Origin: Bacillota bacterium
Lineage (GTDB): Bacteria; Bacillota; Clostridia; Christensenellales; SZUA-584
Assembly (NCBI GenBank): GCA_023408075.1
Contig: JAEYKW010000042.1
Location: forward strand, 62,001 to 126,000
Direction of reading: 5' to 3'
Length of the DNA stretch: 64,000 nt
The notes below the pieces were generated by a model. That model saw only the letters and a list, made by a program, of their open reading frames with translations, did no database searches and had not been told where the DNA came from. The translations under genes were made by a program, and so were the position numbers. Positions 15,712-23,707 of this stretch are shown here, one piece after another. Position 1 is the stretch's first letter; each line of letters starts with the position of its first letter.

Positions 15712-16104
15712 TTATTCTGCGGTATCGAGCGCTTCCCCAATCTCCACGATGTGTCCGTCGGGATCAAAAAAACGAAACACCTTCTGCCCCCACGCCTGCT
15801 TCTCGATGCCGTGTATCATCCTCGCGCCGGCTTCGCGGACGCGCGCCTCCATGTCTTCCAGCTCATCAGACTCAAAATAGATGAGCAGATTCTTTTTCCC
15901 CTGGTCAAGCGATGCATCCTGCGAGCCCTGCTTGAACACGGTCTGATAAATACCCTCGGCCTGATGCAAAGCGAAGTGGTTCTCAAAAAGCACAAGGGCG
16001 CCGAAGTCCTGCATAACATGCTGCTTTAAGGCATCGGCATAGAATGTCTTTGACTTTTCAATGTCCTTCACAAATACGATGGTGTTGACGAATACCGGAT
16101 TCAT
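15712..16104 (-). CDS. VOC superfamily (glyoxalase/bleomycin-resistance-like) protein
   Basis: A 130-residue protein with the vicinal-oxygen-chelate fold: NTIVFVKDIEKSKTFYADAL at the start and VFRFFDPDGHIVEIGE near the end, whose last Glu is a usual metal ligand. Substrate unknown; relatives include glyoxalases, dioxygenases and drug-binding proteins. It is a single gene with its own terminator. The start is ATG 16104 with GGAGG upstream. Confidence 0.88.
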   Translation of the reverse strand: MNPVFVNTIVFVKDIEKSKTFYADALKQHVMQDFGALVLFENHFALHQAEGIYQTVFKQGSQDASLDQGKKNLLIYFESDELEDMEARVREAGARMIHGIEKQAWGQKVFRFFDPDGHIVEIGEALDTAE

Positions 16105-16279
16105 TCTTACAGCCTCCCGTATGTTTATGTATCATTATAACATGGATTTGTCTGGAAGCAATGACGTCACTTTGTGCATTGCCAACCCGGCAGAAAATAA
16201 AGTATAATAAAACAGTTCAAACACCTTTGCCTGTTTCTGTACTAAACAGGCCGGGGTGCATTTTATTTTTGGGGGCAAA

Positions 16280-16960
16280 ATGAGAAAAGCTGCGTTTTAT
16301 ACGGAACTCGCCTATGTTTCGGGCATTGCCGCTCTCGCGCTCGGCACGGCTTTTATGGAGAAGGCCGATATGGGCATTTCGATGGTGGTGGCACCGGCGT
16401 ACCTGATCTATTTAAAGCTCTCCGCCATATGGCCGTTTGTGACGTTTGGCATGGCAGAGTATACCTTGCAGGTCGCTTTGCTTGCCGTGATGGTGATCGT
16501 GCTGCGCAGGTTCAAGGTCTCGTATCTGTTTTCATTTGTCACGGCGGTGATATACGGTTTTGCGCTGGACGGCTGCATGGCGCTTGTGGCGAGTGTTGAT
16601 GCGTCGGCGCTCGCCGTGCGCATCGGGTTTTATATCATCGGCCTCGTTCTTTGCTCAACCGGCGTGTCGTTCATTTTTCACACGTATATTGCGCCTGAGG
16701 TGTACGAACTGTTTGTGAAAGAGGTCTCCGCGAAGGCGCATAAGAATATCAACAAGTTTAAGATCGGATACGACTGCGTGAGCTGCCTCGTTGGCATTAT
16801 ACTTTCGTTCAGCTTTTTCGGGCTGTTTCACTTTGAGGGCGTGAAATTAGGGACGGTTTTCTGCGCGCTCGTGAATGGGCGGATTATCGGCTTTATCAGC
16901 CGCTTTATGGAAAAGAGACTGAATTTCGTGGACGGGCTTAAATTGAGAAAGTACTTTTAG
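16280..16960 (+). CDS. YczE/YitT-like integral membrane protein (DUF6198-like)
   Basis: A 226-residue membrane protein with five to six predicted helices, at about residues 7-27, 50-75, 78-100, 115-140, 165-190 and 195-212. The pattern LGTAFMEKADMGISM near the N-terminus and VNGRIIGFISRFMEK near the end match YczE-type proteins of unknown function. ATG 16280 follows GGGGGC. Upstream is a leader hairpin CCTGTTT/AAACAGG (about 16230-16250). Single gene. Confidence 0.72.
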   Translation: MRKAAFYTELAYVSGIAALALGTAFMEKADMGISMVVAPAYLIYLKLSAIWPFVTFGMAEYTLQVALLAVMVIVLRRFKVSYLFSFVTAVIYGFALDGCMALVASVDASALAVRIGFYIIGLVLCSTGVSFIFHTYIAPEVYELFVKEVSAKAHKNINKFKIGYDCVSCLVGIILSFSFFGLFHFEGVKLGTVFCALVNGRIIGFISRFMEKRLNFVDGLKLRKYF

Positions 16961-17126
16961 TTTGGTTGTTTCATAGCAGACGCATTATGTTATTTAATTG
17001 TTCTTAATGTATAATATTGTGTGCTATAATTTATTTTGTTCATATTGTGGCATTTCTAAGCTTAGCCGGAAAATGCAGCAATACAGACGGACTGATCATT
17101 CATGCTTACTAAAGGAGAAAACGATT

Positions 17127-17747
17127 ATGAGCCAAAGCCTTCATTCCTATAGCATAAAAAAATTTGCTGCCAGTATTCGTGTCACGCTTATTTTATCTTT
17201 TATTTATTTGGCACTATTCTTAATTGATTTATTCATTGGAAACAACATTGTATTCAATGCTTTATCCGGCAGCGGTTTTGGCAAATTAAACGGACAGATT
17301 TACAGGGTATTCACTGCATCATTTCTACATTCGGGTTGGTTGCATTTAACAGCAAACATTGCAGCGTTTGTTTGTATTGGCACGCTCATTGAAAAAAGGC
17401 TCGGCCACTTAAATTTCTTAACGGTTTTCCTGGCTTCGGATATTCTCGCAAGTATAGTGTTTTATGGATATTTCAGCGAATGCAGTAACGGAAACGGTTC
17501 GTCCATCGTCATTTACGCACTCATCGCTGTTTTGTTGGTTCTTTGGCTTCGATATCCAAACAGCTTCCCTTATCGATGGTATCATCCTGCATTCGTGTAT
17601 ATAACATTTTATTTTTTAGCGGCAAGCTTCATCAGCGGCAGCTATACCACAATTATTCTTCACGCGTTCAGTTTCTCTGTTGGTTTAGTCATTGGTATAT
17701 TGGAAATTCAGCTTAAATTATTGAATGCAAACGTTAATAAGACATAG
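17127..17747 (+). CDS. Rhomboid-like intramembrane protein
   Basis: A 206-residue protein with about six helices. Rhomboid landmarks are visible: FTASFLHSGWLHLTANIAAF (the loop and helix 2 His-Asn region), a GSS element (NGSSIVIYAL) at the position of the catalytic GxSG, and ILHAFSFSVGLVIG where the second catalytic His lies. The glycine after the putative catalytic Ser is replaced by Ile, and the usual second-His glycine pair is absent. Activity is therefore uncertain and it may be an inactive rhomboid. The start is ATG 17127 behind AAAGGAG. The gene is more AT-rich than its neighbours and converges with the next gene. Confidence 0.7.
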   Translation: MSQSLHSYSIKKFAASIRVTLILSFIYLALFLIDLFIGNNIVFNALSGSGFGKLNGQIYRVFTASFLHSGWLHLTANIAAFVCIGTLIEKRLGHLNFLTVFLASDILASIVFYGYFSECSNGNGSSIVIYALIAVLLVLWLRYPNSFPYRWYHPAFVYITFYFLAASFISGSYTTIILHAFSFSVGLVIGILEIQLKLLNANVNKT

Positions 17748-17784
17748 ATTCATAAAATACTATCCGTTAGGGACGAGACAATTG

Positions 17785-18852
17785 TTAAAAGCCCGACCGT
17801 GCCATCTCGTCAAAATAGTCATACGCGACTTGCCCGATATAACTGCTGCCGTCGTGATATTCCACATATGCCGGGTTTGCCCCGTCGTATTCCCAGCTGC
17901 CGCAGAAGCCCGTGCTCGTTAACGGATTGATTTGCATATCGTCTCGGTCAACAGCAAGTGAATACGCGTTTAACTGTTTGCCCCCCGGGTAAAGGCTTAA
18001 CGTATCACGGTCAAGCTTGTATAAACCGCTTTCCTTCAGCAACGGCTTATTATCTTTCACTTCAATAATCAGATAATCGTAAGTCTGCATGAACAAATAA
18101 AAGGTTCTGTTCTCGTCAACGCAGCGCCACTTTCCAAACGTCAGTTTTATTTTCATTTCTTCCTGATCTATATACTGTTCCGGCGTTAGTATCTCAAAGT
18201 CAAAGATGTTCTCCAATAATTGATGTGGTATTTCATACAACGATCCGTCTTTCTTTATGAGGCAGTATTTCCCATCGTAAATTGCCACGTCCAGCTCATA
18301 TGTCATAAATTCATATTTTGAGCTTTTGGCGGAAAAACGCATCGTCGTGCCAGTCACCGCTTTCGACGCATCCTTTTGAACGGGGTGTGAAAGGCAGTCC
18401 GCTATTTCGGCGATGGTTTGAGAGCCCGAAGCTGTAATCTCTGTGTCATACATAAGGGTACGGGTCATTTCCGGCCCGATACCCAAGCTGACAGAGTCAA
18501 TGATATCCGCTGAAAATGAAGGCAAGGGGATGTCTGTTCTGTGGTAAGGGGTGCGTATTTCATTGGAGGGAAATGTGTATGCATGAACAAAAAGCTGCTC
18601 GTCATCGCCCTTGTAGCCGCATAGAAACGCCGTTAAAGGCACGTCTCCGCACAAGTTGCCGATTTTATATGTTTCTCCGGTCGGACGCCAATCAGCCAAT
18701 CGATCTTCTGTGTACTGTATGTTGTTTACGGTGATTGTGTTGTCACGGCAAAAATAGACCGGGTAGAAACCGGAGATGACAGGGGCTAACAAAATAATCG
18801 TTATGCAGATAATTAATAAAAGTTTTCGAAGCGTTCTTCTCGTTATAAACAA
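17785..18852 (-). CDS. Membrane-anchored hypothetical protein
   Basis: About 355 residues that I do not recognise. A basic start (FITRRTLRK) is followed by one transmembrane helix or uncleaved signal at about residues 10-30, then a beta-rich extracytoplasmic part with sparse cysteines. Late motifs such as LTFGKWRCVDENRTFYLFMQ and GSWEYDGANPAYVEYHDG look like repeated lipocalin- or DUF-type strands. TTG 18852 is proposed because GAGG lies eight bases upstream. The longer GTG start at 18915 overlaps a TATAAT sequence that is probably the promoter -10. Function unknown. Confidence 0.55.
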   Translation of the reverse strand: MFITRRTLRKLLLIICITIILLAPVISGFYPVYFCRDNTITVNNIQYTEDRLADWRPTGETYKIGNLCGDVPLTAFLCGYKGDDEQLFVHAYTFPSNEIRTPYHRTDIPLPSFSADIIDSVSLGIGPEMTRTLMYDTEITASGSQTIAEIADCLSHPVQKDASKAVTGTTMRFSAKSSKYEFMTYELDVAIYDGKYCLIKKDGSLYEIPHQLLENIFDFEILTPEQYIDQEEMKIKLTFGKWRCVDENRTFYLFMQTYDYLIIEVKDNKPLLKESGLYKLDRDTLSLYPGGKQLNAYSLAVDRDDMQINPLTSTGFCGSWEYDGANPAYVEYHDGSSYIGQVAYDYFDEMARSGF

Positions 18853-19061
18853 AAGCTTGACCTCAAAACAGTTCGTTACATTGAGATGAATCAAGTTGCT
18901 TGTCTCATTATACACAATGTGGTATAAAGAGCCAATATATTTGTTAAGCGCCTATTCTTTTGTGTATGATTTCATGGAAAAGCGAATGAATAGATGTTTA
19001 TGTTGTATTACGTTGCGTGGTATAATGCCATTTATACTATGCAACGAGGCGGTAAACTCAA

Positions 19062-19895
19062 ATGACAGCTATAGCATCAAACAACAGTGTGAAACAATAC
19101 ATGGATACAATAAGCCATCTGCTAGAAATCGGTTCTGAGTTTCTTTTAGAAAGATTGGGTGCCGGTTTTATAGAAATACAAAAAGGCAGCCGTGATTTTG
19201 CTTTGGATACAGACGTTGAACTCGAAAAGATATATAAAGAACATCTGCTCAAGGTATATCCCGATATTCCTATTATGGGTGAGGAGCTGTCTCCGGACGC
19301 CATATTAACTGACTATACAGGGCTGTTTTGGGCGATTGATCCGATAGACGGGACTGTGAATTATGCAAGGAATATACCTGTATATGGGTCTTCAATTGCG
19401 CTGATACAGAATGGGAAGCCTATTGCCGTTGGCGTCGGTTTTCCGTCGCTGAACGAGACTTATATTGCCGGCGTTGGTATGGGCGCGTTTCTAAACGGAG
19501 AACGCATTTATGTGTCTGATACTCTCACACTGGATGCCTCAATGGCGGCATACGGAGATTTTTCTGTGGGAGAGAACCACAAAGTCAAGAACATCGTCAG
19601 ATACAGATATGTTGAGGAATTTGGCGATGACGTGCTGAGAATAAGAATGTTTGGTTCAGCTGCGCTGCAGCTGGCGTGGGTGGCATGCGGCAGGGTGGAT
19701 ATCAGCATCACACTGAGCAACAATGCGTGGGATGTGCAAGGCGGCGTGCTGCTGGTTAGAGAGGCGGGCGGACAAGTGTTTGATGTGGACGGAAGTGAGC
19801 ACACGATTCTTTCAAAATATACGTTTGCAACGAATCGGCATATGAAGAACGAGGTGCTGAAAATCGTAGCGGATATTGAGAGTTCTTTAAAATAA
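19062..19895 (+). CDS. Inositol monophosphatase family protein
   Basis: A 277-residue phosphatase of the Mg-dependent, Li-sensitive superfamily. The three metal-binding motifs are present: GEELS near residue 72, WAIDPIDGTVNY near 90 and NAWDVQGGVLLVREAGG near 220. Possible substrates are inositol phosphates, fructose-1,6-bisphosphate or PAP; the sequence does not decide. ATG 19062 starts the gene, and a TATAAT lies at 19021-19026 without a clear -35. Single gene. Confidence 0.9.
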   Translation: MTAIASNNSVKQYMDTISHLLEIGSEFLLERLGAGFIEIQKGSRDFALDTDVELEKIYKEHLLKVYPDIPIMGEELSPDAILTDYTGLFWAIDPIDGTVNYARNIPVYGSSIALIQNGKPIAVGVGFPSLNETYIAGVGMGAFLNGERIYVSDTLTLDASMAAYGDFSVGENHKVKNIVRYRYVEEFGDDVLRIRMFGSAALQLAWVACGRVDISITLSNNAWDVQGGVLLVREAGGQVFDVDGSEHTILSKYTFATNRHMKNEVLKIVADIESSLK

Positions 19896-20121
19896 GATGA
19901 CAGCTAATATGAAAATGATTTAAATAGAAGGCCGATATATCATTGATAGCCCTCCCCCCATCTCCCGCCAAAAACATAGAATTTTGATGGTCTTTTTATG
20001 GTGTCATAGAAAAGCGAATTATGTAAAATAATTGTTTTTAAAGTATTGCAAGCGGTGGTATAATTAATATGATTTGTACAACAATCATTCATATAATTAC
20101 TTTGGTTAGAAAGGGATTCAT

Positions 20122-21126
20122 ATGCAAGCAAAAACTATTATTCTGTTCAACCATAAGGGAGGAGTAAGCAAAACGCTTACAACATTTAATATAGCATGGA
20201 TGTTGTCAGGAGAAAAAGGGAAAAGAGTCTTGTTGGTTGATTGTGATCCTCAGTGTAATCTATCTGCTTTAATTCTAAGAGAACAATTTGATGATTACTA
20301 TACTAACAATGATACAAAATATATGAATATTAAAGATGGCGTGAGGGTTGCTTTTGAAAGTAGACCAGAACCGATTAAAGCGATTAACTGTTTTAATGTT
20401 GAAAATAACAAGAATTTGTTTTTAATACCCGGCCATATGGATCTATCAGAGTATGAACCTTCACTTAGTTTAGCAATGAACAGCAATAATTCTATGACCG
20501 CCTTGCAGAATCTGCCTGGAGCTTTATCAGAACTAATAAGATTATGCGCGGAAAAATATGAAATTGACTATATTTTTATTGATATTAATCCGGGCTTAAG
20601 TGCTATTAATCAAATAGCTTTTACTTCAGCTGATGCTTTTATTGTACCTACCAATCCTGACCCTTTTTCTTTAATGGCGCTTAAAACTCTCTTAAAAGTA
20701 CTTCCTCGATGGAAACAATGGGCCGACAATACAAGACCCTTTCTAGAAGAAGCCTCATATGTGTTACCATCAGCAAAAATGAAGTTTATTGGCGAAATAA
20801 GTCAACGGTTTAATAGGCGAAAAGGAAAACCGACAGCTTCATATGAGAAAACCATCGAAGAAATTGTCTCATTTGTGCAGAATGATTTTGTTTGTGGTTT
20901 GAAGAAGTTTGGTATGGCGTATGACATGAAGAACTACCATCTTGCAGAGATACCTGATTTCGGTGCAATGCTTCAGAAATCAAATGAGTTGGGAGTTCCT
21001 GTTTATGCTTTAAAAGATGAAGAGCTTCCTGGTGGTGTTACGTTTGAAAATACTACAGCAAAAAGAGATGAAATCGAAAGACAATTCTCACAAATAGCTG
21101 ACATAATTATAGGAACTATAGTATGA
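20122..21126 (+). CDS. ParA/MinD-type ATPase, operon partner of a HEPN protein
   Basis: A 334-residue ATPase. The deviant Walker A is FNHKGGVSKTLTTFN (signature Lys12, catalytic Lys18), Walker A' is VLLVDCDPQCNL (Asp40, Asp42) and the switch/Walker B is FIDINPGL near residue 153. PTNPDPFSLMAL near 180 is also typical of ParA. No ParB or centromere repeats are near, and the sole partner is the HEPN gene, which overlaps its stop (ATGA). GAAAGGGA precedes the ATG. The pair is clearly AT-richer than its surroundings, suggesting horizontal transfer. The likely job is nucleotide-dependent sensing or control of the HEPN effector rather than plasmid partition; this is inference. Confidence 0.85.
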   Translation: MQAKTIILFNHKGGVSKTLTTFNIAWMLSGEKGKRVLLVDCDPQCNLSALILREQFDDYYTNNDTKYMNIKDGVRVAFESRPEPIKAINCFNVENNKNLFLIPGHMDLSEYEPSLSLAMNSNNSMTALQNLPGALSELIRLCAEKYEIDYIFIDINPGLSAINQIAFTSADAFIVPTNPDPFSLMALKTLLKVLPRWKQWADNTRPFLEEASYVLPSAKMKFIGEISQRFNRRKGKPTASYEKTIEEIVSFVQNDFVCGLKKFGMAYDMKNYHLAEIPDFGAMLQKSNELGVPVYALKDEELPGGVTFENTTAKRDEIERQFSQIADIIIGTIV

Positions 21127-21734
21127 GGTCTGCATTAACTTTATTCAATGCTTTAATTGAGCAAGCGAAACTCTCCGAAGGTCTTTTTCAGTATTTTAAG
21201 GCACAAGGTATACCGTTGAACTTATCAGACTTGCTCCGTTGGCAATGGATACTTGCCGTTTCAGCGTTAGATAAATATATTCATGATGTTGTTCGGGTTG
21301 GAATGATAGAAGCATTTGAAGAAAGGCGATTACAAACTCAGAAGTTTCAAGAATTCAAAATCAATATTAGTGCGTATAAAAGAATAAGTGAATCGCCAAC
21401 GCCTACTATCGAATTCGAAAGAGAGATTGTACGACAACATAGTTATTTGGCTTTTCAATTACCTGAAAAAATTGCAGATGCACTATCATATATATGGGAC
21501 GAGAATAATAAATGGGATGTCATCTCACAAAATATGACACCACCTATCAGCGCTGGTGACGCAAGAACTAAGCAAAAAAACATTATTACTCGTAGAAACC
21601 AAATTGTCCATGAAGGCGATTGCTTGACAACTGTTTTGCCACTTGATCAGCAACAAATATTACTAGAAGATGTGCAAGATGTCCTCAGATTTGTTACTGA
21701 TTTAGCCAATTCCATACATAATTGCATTACATAA
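21123..21734 (+). CDS. RiboL-PSP-HEPN-type HEPN protein, candidate RNase effector
   Basis: A 203-residue, mostly helical protein. The HEPN RNase signature Rx4H is intact: Arg158-Asn-Gln-Ile-Val-His163 within RRNQIVHEGD. An N-terminal helix LLRWQWILAVSALDKYIHD matches the RiboL-PSP-HEPN subgroup as I know it. Rx4-6H HEPN proteins are commonly RNases in toxin-antitoxin, abortive-infection and CRISPR-associated systems. Its ATG overlaps the ParA-type stop by four bases, so the two are translationally coupled. It is AT-rich and ends 57 bases before the convergent gph. No methyltransferase, antitoxin or recombinase was found next to it. Confidence 0.8.
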   Translation: MRSALTLFNALIEQAKLSEGLFQYFKAQGIPLNLSDLLRWQWILAVSALDKYIHDVVRVGMIEAFEERRLQTQKFQEFKINISAYKRISESPTPTIEFEREIVRQHSYLAFQLPEKIADALSYIWDENNKWDVISQNMTPPISAGDARTKQKNIITRRNQIVHEGDCLTTVLPLDQQQILLEDVQDVLRFVTDLANSIHNCIT

Positions 21735-21791
21735 TTAAATGTTTGCTGAAAGATACTGAACGTTTATCCTATAATTTAATGCTATTTACCC

Positions 21792-22421
21792 TCACAACTC
21801 CAGCAAGCTCTTCACTGCGTACGTTGGCTCCAGCGCGAGCAGGTCGCTCGTTTCCCCATACCCGTACTCCACCGCACAGCAATCCGCCCCCGCGCCTTGA
21901 GCATATCGTATATCCGTCACCGTGTCGCCGACCATCAGCACATCCGCCGCAGCCACCCCGAACCTCTCGCAAAGCGCGAATAGACTCTCCGGGTCAGGCT
22001 TGCGCTTGCTCAAATCGTCAAACGTCAGCACCGCGTCGAACATATCGAGCCCGTGCGCGTCGAGTATCTTGAGCGTCGGCGTTTTGAACTTCATTGTCAC
22101 GAGCGCGAGCTTCGCCCCCCCGTCCTTCAAACGGCGCAACAGCTCTTCCCCGCCCTCATAAACGCACGTGTTGTCGCAGCACATATGCTCGTATTCTTCG
22201 TTGAAAAGCGCGAGATGCGGCAGCACCGCATCCCCCGAAAGCCCCGTGAGCATGCTCACCGCGTTCTTCGCGCCGCCGCCGATCGCGCGCGACACCTCAT
22301 CGAGGTTCGGCACTGGCAGCCCCGCTTCTTCAAGCATCTTTTGCAGCGCCCGGGCAATATCGGGCCGCGTGTCCACCAGCGTACCGTCCAAATCAAATAT
22401 ATAAAGCTTGTAATCTCTCAT
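21792..22421 (-). CDS. gph: HAD-superfamily hydrolase, phosphoglycolate-phosphatase-like
   Basis: A 209-residue HAD phosphatase with motif I IFDLDGTLVDT (residues 8-18), motif II LVTMKF near 108, the motif III Lys in KRKPDPESL near 144, and motif IV MVGDTVTDI near 167. The small helical cap is that of the Gph/PpaX group. It is the last gene of the thrC-DUF503-trpS-gph operon and its ATG overlaps the trpS stop. The gph symbol is a family guess; pyrophosphatase or sugar-phosphatase activity is equally possible. Confidence 0.85.
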   Translation of the reverse strand: MRDYKLYIFDLDGTLVDTRPDIARALQKMLEEAGLPVPNLDEVSRAIGGGAKNAVSMLTGLSGDAVLPHLALFNEEYEHMCCDNTCVYEGGEELLRRLKDGGAKLALVTMKFKTPTLKILDAHGLDMFDAVLTFDDLSKRKPDPESLFALCERFGVAAADVLMVGDTVTDIRYAQGAGADCCAVEYGYGETSDLLALEPTYAVKSLLEL

Positions 22422-23419
22422 AGCTGTCTCGGCGCAACTCCGATCTTCTTATAAACCTTGCGCAGCATGCGGATCGCATTCGCGCCCGCACGCTCTGCCC
22501 CGCTCTGTATCACCTGATTCAAGTAAGCCTTGTCGGCGCGAATCTTCGCGTACCGCTGCTGGAGCGGTTCGAGCTCGGCGCAGGCGGCATCCGCAACGCA
22601 TGCCTTTAATGCGCCATACCCCTGCCCTTCAAACTGGGCCTCAATCTGCTCAAACGTCTGTCCCGTCACCGCGCAGAGTATCGACATCAGGTTCGATACG
22701 CCCGGCTTGTCGTCGGCGTATTTGATCTGCCCGTCCGAATCGGTCACCGCGCGCTTGAACTTTCTCTGTATCGCATCGGGCGGGTCGAGCAGCGATACAT
22801 ACGCGTTCTCGTTCTCATCCGATTTGCTCATCTTGCTCGTCGGGTCGGCGAGGCTCATCACGCGTGCACCCGCTTTGGGGATGTACGGCTCAGGCACCAC
22901 GAACACATCGCCGTAAATGTTGTTGAAGCGCTGCGCAATGTCGCGCGTAATCTCAAGATGCTGCTTTTGGTCCGCACCCACCGGCACGAGGTCGGATTCG
23001 AACAGCAGTATGTCCGCCGCCATCAGCACCGGGTAGGTATACAGCCCCGCGTTGATGTTGTCCGCGTGGCGTTCGCTTTTCTCTTTAAACTGCGTCATAC
23101 GCGAGAGCTCACCCAGGTACGTAAAGCAGTTGAGCACCCACATCAGCTCCGCATGGCACGAGACATGAGACTGGAAATACATGATGTTCTTTTCGGGGTC
23201 AAGGCCCGCGGCCAGCAGCAGCGCCATCGTATCGAGGCAGCGCTTGCGAAGATTCGCCGCATCCTGCCGCACCGTGAGCGCGTGCATATCCACCACGCAG
23301 TAGTAGCAGTTGTATTCATCCTGCAGCTTTACCCAGTTCTTGATCGCGCCGAGGTAATTGCCGATTGTGAGCACACCCGACGGCTGCACACCCGAAAAAA
23401 TGATCTTTTTATCCCCCAT
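22418..23419 (-). CDS. trpS: Tryptophanyl-tRNA synthetase
   Basis: A 333-residue class I aminoacyl-tRNA synthetase of typical bacterial length. The HIGH-like motif is in PSGVLTIGNYLGAI at residues 13-26, and KMSKS follows near residue 198. GADQKQHLEITRDIAQRFN is typical of TrpS. It charges tRNA-Trp. It lies nine bases after DUF503 and overlaps gph. I see no T-box in front of it; it is read from the thrC promoter region. Confidence 0.95.
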   Translation of the reverse strand: MGDKKIIFSGVQPSGVLTIGNYLGAIKNWVKLQDEYNCYYCVVDMHALTVRQDAANLRKRCLDTMALLLAAGLDPEKNIMYFQSHVSCHAELMWVLNCFTYLGELSRMTQFKEKSERHADNINAGLYTYPVLMAADILLFESDLVPVGADQKQHLEITRDIAQRFNNIYGDVFVVPEPYIPKAGARVMSLADPTSKMSKSDENENAYVSLLDPPDAIQRKFKRAVTDSDGQIKYADDKPGVSNLMSILCAVTGQTFEQIEAQFEGQGYGALKACVADAACAELEPLQQRYAKIRADKAYLNQVIQSGAERAGANAIRMLRKVYKKIGVAPRQL

Positions 23420-23428
23420 GGTTTCCTC

Positions 23429-23704
23429 CTAGAGCTTTTCTACATCAATGATTTCTATTCTGCCGTCCTCGTACAAGAAATCGATCACGGCCTGTGTCTG
23501 CTGGTCCGCCGCCGTGCGGCTGATGGCCGCCAGCGCGAACCCGAGGCTCGCCTTCTGCCACTTGCCGTCTTCCCCGCACTCCACAACGGAAACGTTGAAG
23601 CGGCTCTTGCAGCGTTCCTTGAGGCTTTTCACCACGCTGCGCCTATCCTTTAAGCTGGCCGCTCCGGGAACGGTCATCACCACCTCAAAGCAGGAGCAGA
23701 ACAT
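23429..23704 (-). CDS. DUF503 (YlxP-like) protein
   Basis: A 91-residue small protein with the DUF503 pattern: an N-terminal beta strand (FEVVMTVPGAASLKDRRSVV) followed by KSLKERCKSRFNVSVVECGEDGKWQKASLG split over strand and helix. In Bacilli the homologue YlxP sits near rbfA and may act in ribosome assembly or regulation; the function is not settled. It lies three bases after thrC and nine before trpS, inside the operon. Confidence 0.88.
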   Translation of the reverse strand: MFCSCFEVVMTVPGAASLKDRRSVVKSLKERCKSRFNVSVVECGEDGKWQKASLGFALAAISRTAADQQTQAVIDFLYEDGRIEIIDVEKL

Positions 23705-23707
23705 GAT

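Noticed and set aside
20122..21126. Chromosome or plasmid partition gene (parA) or an integrated plasmid
   Set aside because: No ParB, replication gene, parS-like repeats or integrase is seen nearby, and the partner is a HEPN gene.
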